6,415 bases of DNA, from the NCBI GenBank assembly GCA_950060715.1, contig CATLVA010000090.1:1-6415 (forward strand). The letters run 5' to 3'. Both the position numbers and the translations under genes were made by a program. The DNA comes from an uncultured Oligoflexia bacterium (lineage in GTDB: Bacteria > Bdellovibrionota > Bacteriovoracia > Bacteriovoracales > Bacteriovoracaceae). Numbering within the stretch: position 1 is the stretch's first letter; each line of letters starts with the position of its first letter. The notes under the pieces are model-generated. The model was not told where the DNA came from. It did no database searches and saw only the letters and a program-made list of their open reading frames with translations. Of this stretch, positions 1 to 6,415 are shown piece by piece.

Positions 1-285
1 ATTGAGGCAAATATCGTTTATATGGGGGTGTTGTTCCGTTATGGTTTCGCATTTTTATCTAATAATACCAATAATGAAGAAGGTACCTATCAGGTTTTTG
101 GAGTTCCAGGAATTAGGGCCGGCTTGAAATATAATTTTTCCAATAAATTCGGTGTTCGTATGACTCTAGGCTTCGAGGAACTCAGGGCCGAGAGGATTGA
201 GCGTAGTGATGATTCAGGTACGCTTCCTGACAGAGCAAGGTATTATGATGGAAGAATTGGTTTTGGACTTAGCAAGTTTTTTTAA
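1..285 (+). CDS. C-terminal part of an outer-membrane beta-barrel protein (5' end outside window)
   Basis: The reading frame is open from base 1, so the ATG at 22 is most likely internal and the true start lies upstream. About 94 residues are visible. They alternate hydrophobic and polar residues in short stretches (IVYMGVLFRYGFAFL, GIRAGLKYNF, KFGVRMTLGFEEL, YYDGRIGFGLSKFF) separated by polar loops rich in N, D, E and S, which is the pattern of transmembrane beta-hairpins. The protein ends in Phe-Phe, and a C-terminal aromatic residue is the usual BAM-complex recognition signature of outer-membrane barrels. It lies nine bases upstream of another secreted barrel-like protein with a similar ending (SKFF versus SKRF), so the two are probably co-transcribed and may be related or act together. 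The specific function is not recognisable. Confidence 0.7.
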   Translation: MEANIVYMGVLFRYGFAFLSNNTNNEEGTYQVFGVPGIRAGLKYNFSNKFGVRMTLGFEELRAERIERSDDSGTLPDRARYYDGRIGFGLSKFF

Positions 286-290
286 GGTGG
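284..290 (+). promoter_or_regulatory. Ribosome binding site of the 295-1371 gene
   Basis: AAGGTGG overlaps the stop codon of the upstream gene and lies four bases before the ATG at 295. It is a good Shine-Dalgarno match that fixes this ATG as the start and suggests coupled translation of the two plus-strand genes. Confidence 0.7.
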
Positions 291-294
291 ATAT

Positions 295-1371
295 ATGAAG
301 TTATTATTAGTTTTATTATTAATCACATTTTCTGTTTTTACTCATGCTCTTGAGATAGACGAAAAGTTAACTCTAAGAATTGTTAACACATCCGAATCAA
401 AAAAAACGATCCTCATAAATAGAGGTGTAGAAGATGGTATTGCTCAAAACGATCATGCAAAATTTTATGTATCCTCAGGCGTTGTCGCAAGGGGAGTATG
501 TATTAAGCTTTCACCGACACGCTCAGTATGGTCGCTATATAGACTCGTTAATGCAGACTTTATTCGTGACGAGCAGGTAATGAAACTTAAAGTGACTCCA
601 GCAGTTAAAATCACCAAGGATGAGTCACGTATGCTGGTAGAAGATGATACTGCAACTAATACGGTTAAAGACCCAAGGGACTTAGGAATTCCTCTGGCCG
701 AGGGGGCGAATGACCTGACTTTTGATCAAAATGCCAAAGTAGCAAGGGATATGGATTTCAAAGAAGAAGTTTCACTATTAGCAAAGAACAAAGAAATTTA
801 TGCCATGTTTAGCTATAGCGCTGCTACAGAAAAAGTTTCACCAGACAATAATCTTGATGAGTATACACGTGAAGTGAATAATATTCTCTTTCGCGCTGGT
901 GGAGAGTGGTTTTTTCCGCGAGAAGATGCTTGGTATACTAGGATTTCATTTATGGCCAACTTCACCATGGAGAGAAAATCCATTCAAGCCTATCAAGGAG
1001 CCGCTACAGAAGAAACTAATAATGAGTTTGGTTTTGGTGTGAACGTTTTCCCATTTAAAAGACCTTCTCAAACGGAATCTTTGATTCATTATTTTAATTA
1101 TACTTTTAGCTTGGGGACTAGCTCCTCTAGTTTTCAAACTGGTTCAGAAGCCGGAACTGGAAGTGAAGCTGACGATATTGTAGATGGTTCAGTTTTAGCG
1201 AACTCGTTTGGCTATGGAATGCGCTATTATACTCAAAGTGGGTACGGGGCGAGGATAGAGTTTTCCTATTACCTAAGAGGAGAAACTTTTGCGGCGGATT
1301 CTTCTAATACAACATGGATTAAAACCAATGTCGGTCCAAGAATCTTAATGGGGATTTCTAAAAGATTCTAA
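295..1371 (+). CDS. Secreted outer-membrane protein: FlgT-like N-terminal domain plus C-terminal beta-barrel
   Basis: The protein has 358 residues. Residues 1-18 form a classical signal peptide: a lysine, a leucine-rich core and an A-x-A-like THA before LEIDE, with no lipobox cysteine. Residues 26-110 form a small domain containing ILINRGVEDGIAQNDHAKFY. This resembles the 'NrG..dGi..Gd...vy' turn of FlgT-type and similar periplasmic domains. It is followed by a well-structured stretch with VARGV and SPTRSVWSLYRLV. An acidic linker (110-165) leads to residues 166-358, made of alternating beta strands (IYAMFSYSA, FRAGGEWFF, YTRISFMANFTME, NEFGFGVNVFPF, SFGYGMRYYT, YGARIEFSYYLRG) that end in GPRILMGISKRF, with the terminal Phe typical of barrels. 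The only cysteine is C69. Its role is unknown; a periplasmic domain anchored by a barrel is inferred. Its 3' end overlaps the convergent glpD by 27 bases. Confidence 0.8.
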   Translation: MKLLLVLLLITFSVFTHALEIDEKLTLRIVNTSESKKTILINRGVEDGIAQNDHAKFYVSSGVVARGVCIKLSPTRSVWSLYRLVNADFIRDEQVMKLKVTPAVKITKDESRMLVEDDTATNTVKDPRDLGIPLAEGANDLTFDQNAKVARDMDFKEEVSLLAKNKEIYAMFSYSAATEKVSPDNNLDEYTREVNNILFRAGGEWFFPREDAWYTRISFMANFTMERKSIQAYQGAATEETNNEFGFGVNVFPFKRPSQTESLIHYFNYTFSLGTSSSSFQTGSEAGTGSEADDIVDGSVLANSFGYGMRYYTQSGYGARIEFSYYLRGETFAADSSNTTWIKTNVGPRILMGISKRF

Positions 1372-1382
1372 TTTTATATTTT
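1339..1382 (+). terminator. Possible weak rho-independent terminator for the plus-strand operon
   Basis: AGAATCTT (1339-1346) pairs perfectly with AAGATTCT (1362-1369) across a 15-base loop, and the T-rich tract AATTTTATATTTT follows at 1370-1382. The stem is only eight pairs and mostly A-T, and it lies inside the last codons of the gene, so the call is tentative. Confidence 0.3.
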
Positions 1383-2733
1383 CGAGAATCTCTTTTAACT
1401 CTTTATCCTCTAAGTGATCGAGGGAAGGAAGAGATAATCTTCTCGAGATTAAGTCTTCTTTGGTCACAACAAATTCATCTTGAAGAATCTTTTGAATATC
1501 ACCTTTAGTGACGTTCTTTTCAAAAGGGTTCTTTACAATAGAAGTGACTCTTAGTGGTGAAAGGGTGAGCTTTTTATTGTGAGGCACTCCGAGCTGCTTA
1601 AATATTTTGGCATTCAGGTCTTGTGCCATCTTTCTAAATGTTGTGTATTTACCACCGACTATGACATGAACACCTGGTTTTGGTTCGTAAAGCTTATGAT
1701 GCCTTGAGGTTTTTGAGCTCGACTGGCCTGCTTTAACCAATGGCCTAACCGCTGCAAATTTTCCCAGGATATCAGCGTCTTCGACTGGGTCATTTGGAAA
1801 GTACTCAAGCAGGGTCGCTTTCAAGTATTTAATTTCATCTTCAGTTGGTTTGATATTAAGAAAATTCTCACTTGGATCAAGTGGGATTTCCGTAGTCCCC
1901 ACGAGTATCGTTTCTCTTTGAGGGATGACAAAAATAATTCGTCCGTCGTTTGTTTGTAAAACTATCGCTTGATTTAATGGGAGTGCTGACTTCTTTAGCC
2001 AAAGATGGGTTCCCTTGGATGGAAGTAATACAGGTTTCCAATCAAAACCTAATTTCTTCATAACCTGGTCAGTGAATGGGCCGGTGGCGAATATTATTTT
2101 TTTAGAAAACGCAGATTCCCGCTCTTTCGTGAAAACATCCTCATAGACAACTTCAAAATTATTATCTTCACCTTTGACTTCGATAACTTTTTTATAATTT
2201 TTAGCGATACATGCGTGGTTGTTAATTCCATCATAGATGCATTCAAGCCCAAGCTTACTATCGTCAACAATACCGTCAAAATACATCCCAGACCCTCTAA
2301 GGTCTTTTGAATTTAGGCCAGGAAGTTTTTCCAGTGTTTTTTTAGCACTATAAGTTTTGTGAGGGCTATTTTTAAAAACAGAGAGAAAGTCGTATAAAAA
2401 AAGACCTATTCTCATAAAGAATAGCGGCCATTTGCTGTTTTTATAAACTGGAAGAAAAAAAGGGATTTCTTTACTGATATGTGGAGTGAGTTTCAGCCAA
2501 AGATTTTTCTCTTTTAAAGCTTCAAACACTAAAGCGAAATCAAGATTTTCTAGGTAGCGAATACCTCCATGGAGCATCTTACTACTGCCTTGACTAGTTT
2601 GAGAGTTGAAGTCGGCTTGATCTAGTAAGAGACAGGAAACATCATGCAAGGACTGCTCACGAAAAATTCCAGCGCCTACAATTCCGCCACCTATGATGAT
2701 TGTATCGAATTGCTTTTGTGTATTTTGATTCAT
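1345..2733 (-). CDS. glpD: FAD-dependent glycerol-3-phosphate dehydrogenase, compact form
   Basis: Aerobic-type glycerol-3-phosphate dehydrogenases oxidise glycerol-3-phosphate to dihydroxyacetone phosphate and pass electrons from FAD to quinone at the inner membrane. Visible in the 462 residues are the N-terminal FAD-binding GGGIVGAG (15-22), the family signature SSKMLHGGIRYLE (50-62), a hydrophobic MRIGLFLYDFL segment (107-117), the second dinucleotide motif FATGPFTD (215-222), PSKGTHLWL (238-246), AAVRPLV (327-333) and GGKYTTFRKMA (360-370). The C-terminal cap is short: about 92 residues follow GGKYTTFR, against roughly 150 in E. coli GlpD. It still keeps the EDLISRRLSL end motif (426-435). 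The ATG start lies nine bases after the upstream stop with only a weak A/G-rich Shine-Dalgarno region. No glycerol kinase or transporter is adjacent. A related FAD oxidase of the DAO superfamily remains possible, but the family signature favours GlpD. Confidence 0.85.
   Translation of the reverse strand: MNQNTQKQFDTIIIGGGIVGAGIFREQSLHDVSCLLLDQADFNSQTSQGSSKMLHGGIRYLENLDFALVFEALKEKNLWLKLTPHISKEIPFFLPVYKNSKWPLFFMRIGLFLYDFLSVFKNSPHKTYSAKKTLEKLPGLNSKDLRGSGMYFDGIVDDSKLGLECIYDGINNHACIAKNYKKVIEVKGEDNNFEVVYEDVFTKERESAFSKKIIFATGPFTDQVMKKLGFDWKPVLLPSKGTHLWLKKSALPLNQAIVLQTNDGRIIFVIPQRETILVGTTEIPLDPSENFLNIKPTEDEIKYLKATLLEYFPNDPVEDADILGKFAAVRPLVKAGQSSSKTSRHHKLYEPKPGVHVIVGGKYTTFRKMAQDLNAKIFKQLGVPHNKKLTLSPLRVTSIVKNPFEKNVTKGDIQKILQDEFVVTKEDLISRRLSLPSLDHLEDKELKEILENIKLESFRNPH
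1360..1391 (-). terminator. Possible weak hairpin terminator read from the minus strand
   Basis: On the minus strand AGATTCT (1391-1385) pairs with AGAATCT (1369-1363) over a 15-base loop, then runs into only TTT before AGAAAT. It shares the 1363-1369 arm with the plus-strand hairpin, so the two folds exclude each other. It lies within the final codons of glpD. The short T tract makes it weak. Confidence 0.15.
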
Positions 2734-2742
2734 TTTATTTCA

Positions 2743-4209
2743 TTAATTTCTTTCTAACCAAACGAGGTTTCCACTACAGACTACTTGGTATTGTGCTCCA
2801 CCATCGAGGTAGGAGTCAATTGAGATTGGCGTGATAGTGAAATTTATACCGATCACTCCGTTAGCTTTCTCTTCGATTGCTTTAACTCTAATCTCTTCAA
2901 GTAGATCCTTATAGATAGAATCTAGGTTATAATTTTGCTTCTGAACAGAGGGTCTGTCTGTGATATCTCTTAGATAATCAGGTTCAGATTGAGAGGCAAG
3001 ATAGTTTTCTCGCTTTAGGCGTAAACGGCTTATTCGTCTTTGATCCTCAGGAGCGATATTATCTATAATTTCGTCTTCTAGTTGAGATGATTTGTTCAGG
3101 TCTGTTGCATTTAAGACCGTTGAGTGGGTAATAACACCAATATGCTTTTTGACCACATGGCCATCTATTTGATTGAGGGTGGTCGTCATAACTAAAGAGT
3201 TGTCTAACAAGTCTTTGGCCTGAAAATGATGCCTTTTATTCTGGTTGAGAACTTTTTTGGTGATAAGCCCACGGTCTTGAGATTCATAGCTCTTTGGCGG
3301 ATGTATTTCTTCTGTAAGGCCCATTAAGATTTCACAGTCGAAAACTCTAAGTTTATGACATACGATAATGGCCACATATTCACTAAGCCTAGGAATTAAT
3401 ACTTGGCCGTGAGCGAGGTTTTCGCGCATTGATTCCCTATCATCGGCTAGGTTAAATTCTGTTAGCACATCTAAAATACCTTCAATATCTTCATAGAATC
3501 TTAGGTTTTTTACGATGATACTAAATGGAGGGTTACCCTCGGCAGAATAGTCTATATGGAGCTGTTCTTTTGCAAATTGAGTGAGGTCTTCAAGGGGCTC
3601 AGGTTCACTCCAGCTCTCTATCGGCTGATGCTCAATCTCTGTTTTAGTGATCTCAGTCTTAGTGAGCTCTGGTTCTTCTTCAGGAACCAATTCATCTTCT
3701 GGTGTCAACCGGGATGATGAGAGGTTAGTAGATGTGAAGCCTGCATTGGTTAATTCTGGTTTCCAGGCAGTTTCAGGTTCTGATTCAGGCTCTGGCTCCG
3801 GCTCAGTTTCTGGTTCAGGCTCATCGAGATACCCTTGTGAATCTTCAAATTCTTCGTTTTCTTCTAAGCTTGTCTCTGAGAAGTCATAGCTAGGTTCATC
3901 GGAGTCATTCTCATCAAGTGAACTATCAAAGGAAGAATCGAATTGAGAGGATTCAAACTCTTCTCCAAATTCATCTTTAAGCTCATTTTCAGGCTGATCT
4001 TCCAGCTGATCAGAAACCTCAGGAGGCAGCTCTGTAGGAAAATCTTCTGCTGGGTCACCTATATCTTCAGACGGAAGATCGGGAAGATCAGATAGACCCA
4101 TTTCGCTGGCCATATCCTCGAGAGAGGGAATATCTTCCTCATCTTCCTCGTCGTGATTAAAGTCTGCTAAGTCTTCAATCCTAGTGATATCTTCGTCGTC
4201 TGAACTCAC
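2743..4209 (-). CDS. Acidic multidomain protein with C-terminal YbjQ-like (DUF74) domain
   Basis: The 488 residues fall into three parts. Residues 1-210 are very acidic, low complexity and probably disordered, with an Glu-Pro repeat at 130-146. Residues 228-303 look like a compact alpha/beta domain (FSIIVKNLRFYED, GILDVLTEFNL, VLIPRLSEYVAIIVCHKLR, CEILMGLTEEI); I do not recognise a named family. Residues 338-486 match the layout of YbjQ (PF01906, putative heavy-metal-binding): MTTTLNQIDGHVVKKHIGVITHSTVL resembles the family's start, and KAIEEKANGVIGINF followed by YQVVCSGNLVWLE resembles its 'ALGADAVVGI...vsGTAV' end, with about 60 charged residues inserted between. There is no signal peptide or membrane segment, so it is likely cytosolic. 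The GTG start directly follows the secA stop and has a good Shine-Dalgarno, so co-expression with secA is expected. Function unknown; metal binding is not supported by any visible ligand cluster. Confidence 0.75.
   Translation of the reverse strand: MSSDDEDITRIEDLADFNHDEEDEEDIPSLEDMASEMGLSDLPDLPSEDIGDPAEDFPTELPPEVSDQLEDQPENELKDEFGEEFESSQFDSSFDSSLDENDSDEPSYDFSETSLEENEEFEDSQGYLDEPEPETEPEPEPESEPETAWKPELTNAGFTSTNLSSSRLTPEDELVPEEEPELTKTEITKTEIEHQPIESWSEPEPLEDLTQFAKEQLHIDYSAEGNPPFSIIVKNLRFYEDIEGILDVLTEFNLADDRESMRENLAHGQVLIPRLSEYVAIIVCHKLRVFDCEILMGLTEEIHPPKSYESQDRGLITKKVLNQNKRHHFQAKDLLDNSLVMTTTLNQIDGHVVKKHIGVITHSTVLNATDLNKSSQLEDEIIDNIAPEDQRRISRLRLKRENYLASQSEPDYLRDITDRPSVQKQNYNLDSIYKDLLEEIRVKAIEEKANGVIGINFTITPISIDSYLDGGAQYQVVCSGNLVWLERN
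3776..3823 (-). repeat. Imperfect hexanucleotide tandem repeat coding for Glu-Pro
   Basis: Eight consecutive 6-base units of the form GGYTCN or close variants (ggttct, gattca, ggctct, ggctcc, ggctca, gtttct, ggttca, ggctca on the plus strand) encode the Glu-Pro/Ser/Thr run at residues 130-146 of the acidic protein. The six-base unit preserves the reading frame, so length changes would lengthen or shorten the linker without disrupting the gene. Confidence 0.75.
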
Positions 4210-6415
4210 TTATGCTCCGTGACAGTGCTTAAATTTCTTACCTGATCCACAAGGACAAGGATCATTTCTTCCAACTTTAATTTGTCTGCGCTCAACAGGC
4301 GTAGAGGCTGCTGCTGCAGCGGCAGCTTCGGCTGCTTCTTGAGCTCTCTTGTGAGCCTCTAGTTGCGCCTCTAATCTAGCTTGTTGTTCGCGCTTTATCT
4401 CTTCAATTTCTTCTTGAGTGTATAGTCTTACACTAAAAATACGCTCTACACAGGCACGACGAACTTGTTCCTTCATCGCTTCAAAAAGATGGAAGGCTTC
4501 TCTTTTGTATTCAACTAGAGGATCTTTCTGAGCATGAGACCTCAAATTAATCCCTTCTTTTAAATGATCCATATTAAGAAGGTGATCCTTCCAGAATTGA
4601 TCAAACGTAGATAGAAGTACTTCTCTGATCGTCACAACAACTTGCTCTTTTTCATAGGCACTAAATTTATCATCAAGTGCTTTATTACCTTTGCTGATAA
4701 CATATTTTTCAAGCTGAGAACTGAAATCTTTAGAACACTCATCAACGGTTAGATTAAGCTCAGTGGAGAATAAACCGTTAATAGAGTTATTGATAGCTTC
4801 CCAGTCCCATTCATTAAGAGGAGCTTTTTTATCTTGAGGTCTAAGGCTCTCGACAATTTGTAGAGAAACATCTTCTATCATCTCTTGGAGAAGTTCTCTA
4901 TTGCCGTCGTCATTGAGGATTTCTCTTCTTAAACGGTAAATGACTTTACGTTGCTCGTTCATAACATTATCGAAGTCGAGTAAGTGCTTTCTAATATCGA
5001 AGTTATGACCTTCAACTCTTTTTTGTGCTTTAGCAATTTGATTACTTAAAATCTTAGCTTCAATAGGCTCATCTTCTTTAAGGCCCATCTTTTCCATGAG
5101 ACCTTTGGCCCTGTCGGACCCAAAAATTCTCATCAAATCATCTTCAAGAGACAAAAAGAATTTTGAAGCACCTGGGTCACCTTGACGACCTGAACGCCCT
5201 CTTAGTTGGTTATCGATACGTCTTGATTCGTGTCTTTCCGTTCCGATAATATAAAGTCCACCGGCAGCTTTAGTTTCTGGGGTTAGCTTAATATCGGTAC
5301 CACGACCGGCCATATTGGTTGCAATGGTAACAGAACCAGGCTCTCCGGCTTTAGCTACAATATCTGCTTCTCTTTGGTGTTGTTTCGCGTTTAGAACTTC
5401 GTGATTAACACCCATTTTGTTTAAGTAGTTAGAGATGATTTCAGACTCATCAATAGTAATAGTCCCCACTAAAACTGGTTGCTTTCTTTCGTTACACTCT
5501 TTGATTAGTTCAGCGATGGCGCGATATTTTCCATTTTTATTGGCGTAAATAACATCTGGATGATCTATTCTGGCAATCGGTAGGTTAGTAGGTATAACGA
5601 CAACCTCTAGGTTGTAGATCTTTCCAAATTCTTCGGCTTCTGTGTCAGCTGTACCTGTCATACCGGCGAGACGGTTATACATCTTGAAATAATTTTGAAA
5701 AGTAATTGAAGCCAGTGTTTGGTTTTCAGATTTAATCTGAACGCCTTCTTTCGCTTCAATCGCTTGGTGAAGACCGTCTGACCAGCGAGAACCCTCTTTA
5801 AGACGACCAGTGAATTCATCAACGATTATAACCTTTCCATCTTTTACTACATACTGCTTGTCGATTTCAAAAAGGGTATGAGCTCTCAGTGCTTGGTTAA
5901 TATGGTGAAGTTTATCCATGTACTGAATATCATAAAGGTTATCAATTCCTAAAATTTCTTGAATCTTTACAACACCATCATCTGTTAGAACTGCTGTGTG
6001 AGTTTTCTCTTCAACGGTATAATCAGTTTCAGGGTTAAGTTTAGGAATAACTCTATTCATTTGAACATAAAGGTCACTATTTCCTTCAGATGGTCCTGAG
6101 ATAAGTAGTGGAGTTCTTGCTTCATCAATAAGAATGCTATCAACTTCATCAACTATTGCTAATCCACGCTCTTTAAAAAATAAATCTTCATAATTATTTT
6201 TACGGTGAAATAGTTCTTTAATTTCTCCTAGTTGATAATCTGAGAATGAATCACCCTTTATAACTTCATCATCTTCAAAGACACATTTAGATAGAATAGC
6301 AAATAAATATCTTGAAAGGATTTCATATATATCGCAACCTATAAGACGTTTTTTGATATAAATTTCATCATACAATAAATCATATGCTTTATTATATTCT
6401 TTACTATTAAAACTG
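4210..6415 (-). CDS. secA: Preprotein translocase ATPase SecA, 5' end outside window, atypical upstream segment
   Basis: SecA drives ATP-dependent protein export through SecYEG at the inner membrane. Residues are numbered from a TTG at 6375 for reference only: the frame stays open to base 6415 and that TTG has no clear ribosome site. Visible in order are motif II VDEVDS with ILIDEARTP (75-88), VDEFTGR (185-191), [13 protein letters not shown] (238-250), [10 protein letters not shown] (353-362), the arginine-finger motif [11 protein letters not shown] (390-400), the scaffold/wing region (about 440-650, with [13 protein letters not shown] and [16 protein letters not shown]), an alanine-rich linker (680-690) and the zinc-binding tail [14 protein letters not shown] (707-720). 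The loop after motif V is short, as in B. subtilis SecA. Abnormal: upstream of residue 72 the expected YGTNNEFGFDYLRDN region is absent and replaced by unrelated, AT-rich sequence. Walker A would lie beyond the window. It heads the minus-strand gene set. Confidence 0.9.
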   Translation of the reverse strand, partial: SFNSKEYNKAYDLLYDEIYIKKRLIGCDIYEILSRYLFAILSKCVFEDDEVIKGDSFSDYQLGEIKELFHRKNNYEDLFFKERGLAIVDEVDSILIDEARTPLLISGPSEGNSDLYVQMNRVIPKLNPETDYTVEEKTHTAVLTDDGVVKIQEILGIDNLYDIQYMDKLHHINQALRAHTLFEIDKQYVVKDGKVIIVDEFTGRLKEGSRWSDGLHQAIEAKEGVQIKSENQTLASITFQNYFKMYNRLAGMTGTADTEAEEFGKIYNLEVVVIPTNLPIARIDHPDVIYANKNGKYRAIAELIKECNERKQPVLVGTITIDESEIISNYLNKMGVNHEVLNAKQHQREADIVAKAGEPGSVTIATNMAGRGTDIKLTPETKAAGGLYIIGTERHESRRIDNQLRGRSGRQGDPGASKFFLSLEDDLMRIFGSDRAKGLMEKMGLKEDEPIEAKILSNQIAKAQKRVEGHNFDIRKHLLDFDNVMNEQRKVIYRLRREILNDDGNRELLQEMIEDVSLQIVESLRPQDKKAPLNEWDWEAINNSINGLFSTELNLTVDECSKDFSSQLEKYVISKGNKALDDKFSAYEKEQVVVTIREVLLSTFDQFWKDHLLNMDHLKEGINLRSHAQKDPLVEYKREAFHLFEAMKEQVRRACVERIFSVRLYTQEEIEEIKREQQARLEAQLEAHKRAQEAAEAAAAAAASTPVERRQIKVGRNDPCPCGSGKKFKHCHGA
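4215..4219 (-). promoter_or_regulatory. Ribosome binding site that sets the GTG start at 4209
   Basis: CGGAG within the last secA codons lies five bases before GTG on the minus strand, in the arrangement CGGAG-CATAA-GTG, with the secA stop TAA immediately preceding the GTG. This supports the GTG over the downstream in-frame ATG at residue 33 and indicates translational coupling. Confidence 0.65.
4306..4338 (-). repeat. secA: Alanine-codon run in the SecA C-terminal linker
   Basis: Eleven codons, nine of them GCN, encode an Ala-rich stretch (residues 680-690) between the charged helical region and the zinc-binding tail. Such low-complexity linkers are usual at this place in SecA and vary freely in length. 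Confidence 0.6.
6160..6415 (-). other. Non-SecA, AT-rich segment in frame with secA
   Basis: This stretch encodes about 85 residues in frame with the SecA body, including a cysteine-containing, helix-like segment ([19 protein letters not shown]) and [15 protein letters not shown] just before AIVDEVDS. None of it resembles the SecA nucleotide-binding domain. By hand count 6181-6415 is about 25% G+C, against about 34% in the 240 bases before it and up to 50% in parts of secA. It ends at the conserved core near 6160. I recognise no family. An inserted domain, a recombination scar or an assembly join would all fit. Confidence 0.5.

Noticed and set aside
946..1137. Minus-strand 63-codon frame opposite the secreted barrel gene
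   Set aside because: It is antisense to a well-supported gene, has no recognisable domain and no plausible ribosome site.
2094..2279. 61-codon frame inside glpD on the same strand
   Set aside because: It is out of frame within a conserved gene and has a lysine-rich random composition.
3647..3889. Plus-strand reading frame encoding a Ser-Gly repeat
   Set aside because: It is the antisense of the Glu-Pro repeat and acidic region of the minus-strand gene, with no ribosome site or family match.
3864..4058. 64-codon frame inside the acidic protein gene
   Set aside because: It is a shifted-frame shadow of the low-complexity acidic region.
6171..6180. Frameshift or programmed slippage at the T6A3 run (minus strand)
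   Set aside because: The other two minus frames upstream carry stops and encode no SecA motif, so shifting frame does not restore the missing region.
6373..6375. TTG as the true start of SecA
   Set aside because: The frame stays open to the window edge, no Shine-Dalgarno is evident just upstream, and a SecA starting here would lack Walker A. The CDS is treated as 5'-partial.
6160..6415. Intein inside SecA
   Set aside because: No C-terminal intein signature (His-Asn followed by Cys, Ser or Thr) is present before the SecA sequence resumes, and no homing-endonuclease motif is visible.
1..6415. tRNA, rRNA, CRISPR array, insertion sequence or attachment site
   Set aside because: Nearly every base is coding and the gaps between genes are nine bases or fewer. 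I saw no spaced direct repeats, transposase or tRNA-like cloverleaf.

Overview
The window is densely coding, AT-rich bacterial DNA with five protein-coding regions and no RNA genes. Two genes on the plus strand (1-1371) converge on three on the minus strand (1345-6415). The overall impression is a Gram-negative predatory or delta-type lineage such as Bdellovibrionota/Bacteriovoracales. This rests on outer-membrane beta-barrel proteins with C-terminal phenylalanine, a SecA of the short type with a zinc-binding tail, and lineage-specific hypothetical proteins. It is an inference, not a proof.

Plus strand: the 3' end of an outer-membrane beta-barrel gene (1-285) is followed nine bases later by a secreted two-part protein (295-1371). 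That protein has a signal peptide, a small N-terminal domain with a FlgT-like 'NRGVEDGI..ND' turn, and a C-terminal barrel-like half. The two probably form one operon and both act at the outer membrane.

Minus strand, in order of transcription: secA (4210 to beyond 6415, 5' end outside the window), a 488-residue acidic protein ending in a YbjQ-type domain (2743-4209), and a compact glpD-like FAD dehydrogenase (1345-2733). SecA's stop codon abuts the GTG start of the second gene, and the glpD start follows nine bases after the next stop. The three genes therefore look like one translationally linked transcript. They have no evident shared pathway: protein export, an unknown cytosolic protein, and glycerol-3-phosphate oxidation at the inner membrane.

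The most unusual point is the 5' side of secA. From the DEVD motif onward it is an ordinary, well-conserved SecA. The roughly 85 residues upstream of that motif, open to the window edge, are unrelated to the SecA nucleotide-binding domain that should be there, and they sit in a markedly more AT-rich stretch. This could be an in-frame inserted domain, a recombinant or decayed gene, or a chimeric assembly join. The window alone cannot separate these. The second point of interest is the acidic YbjQ-domain protein, whose architecture I do not recognise as a named family.
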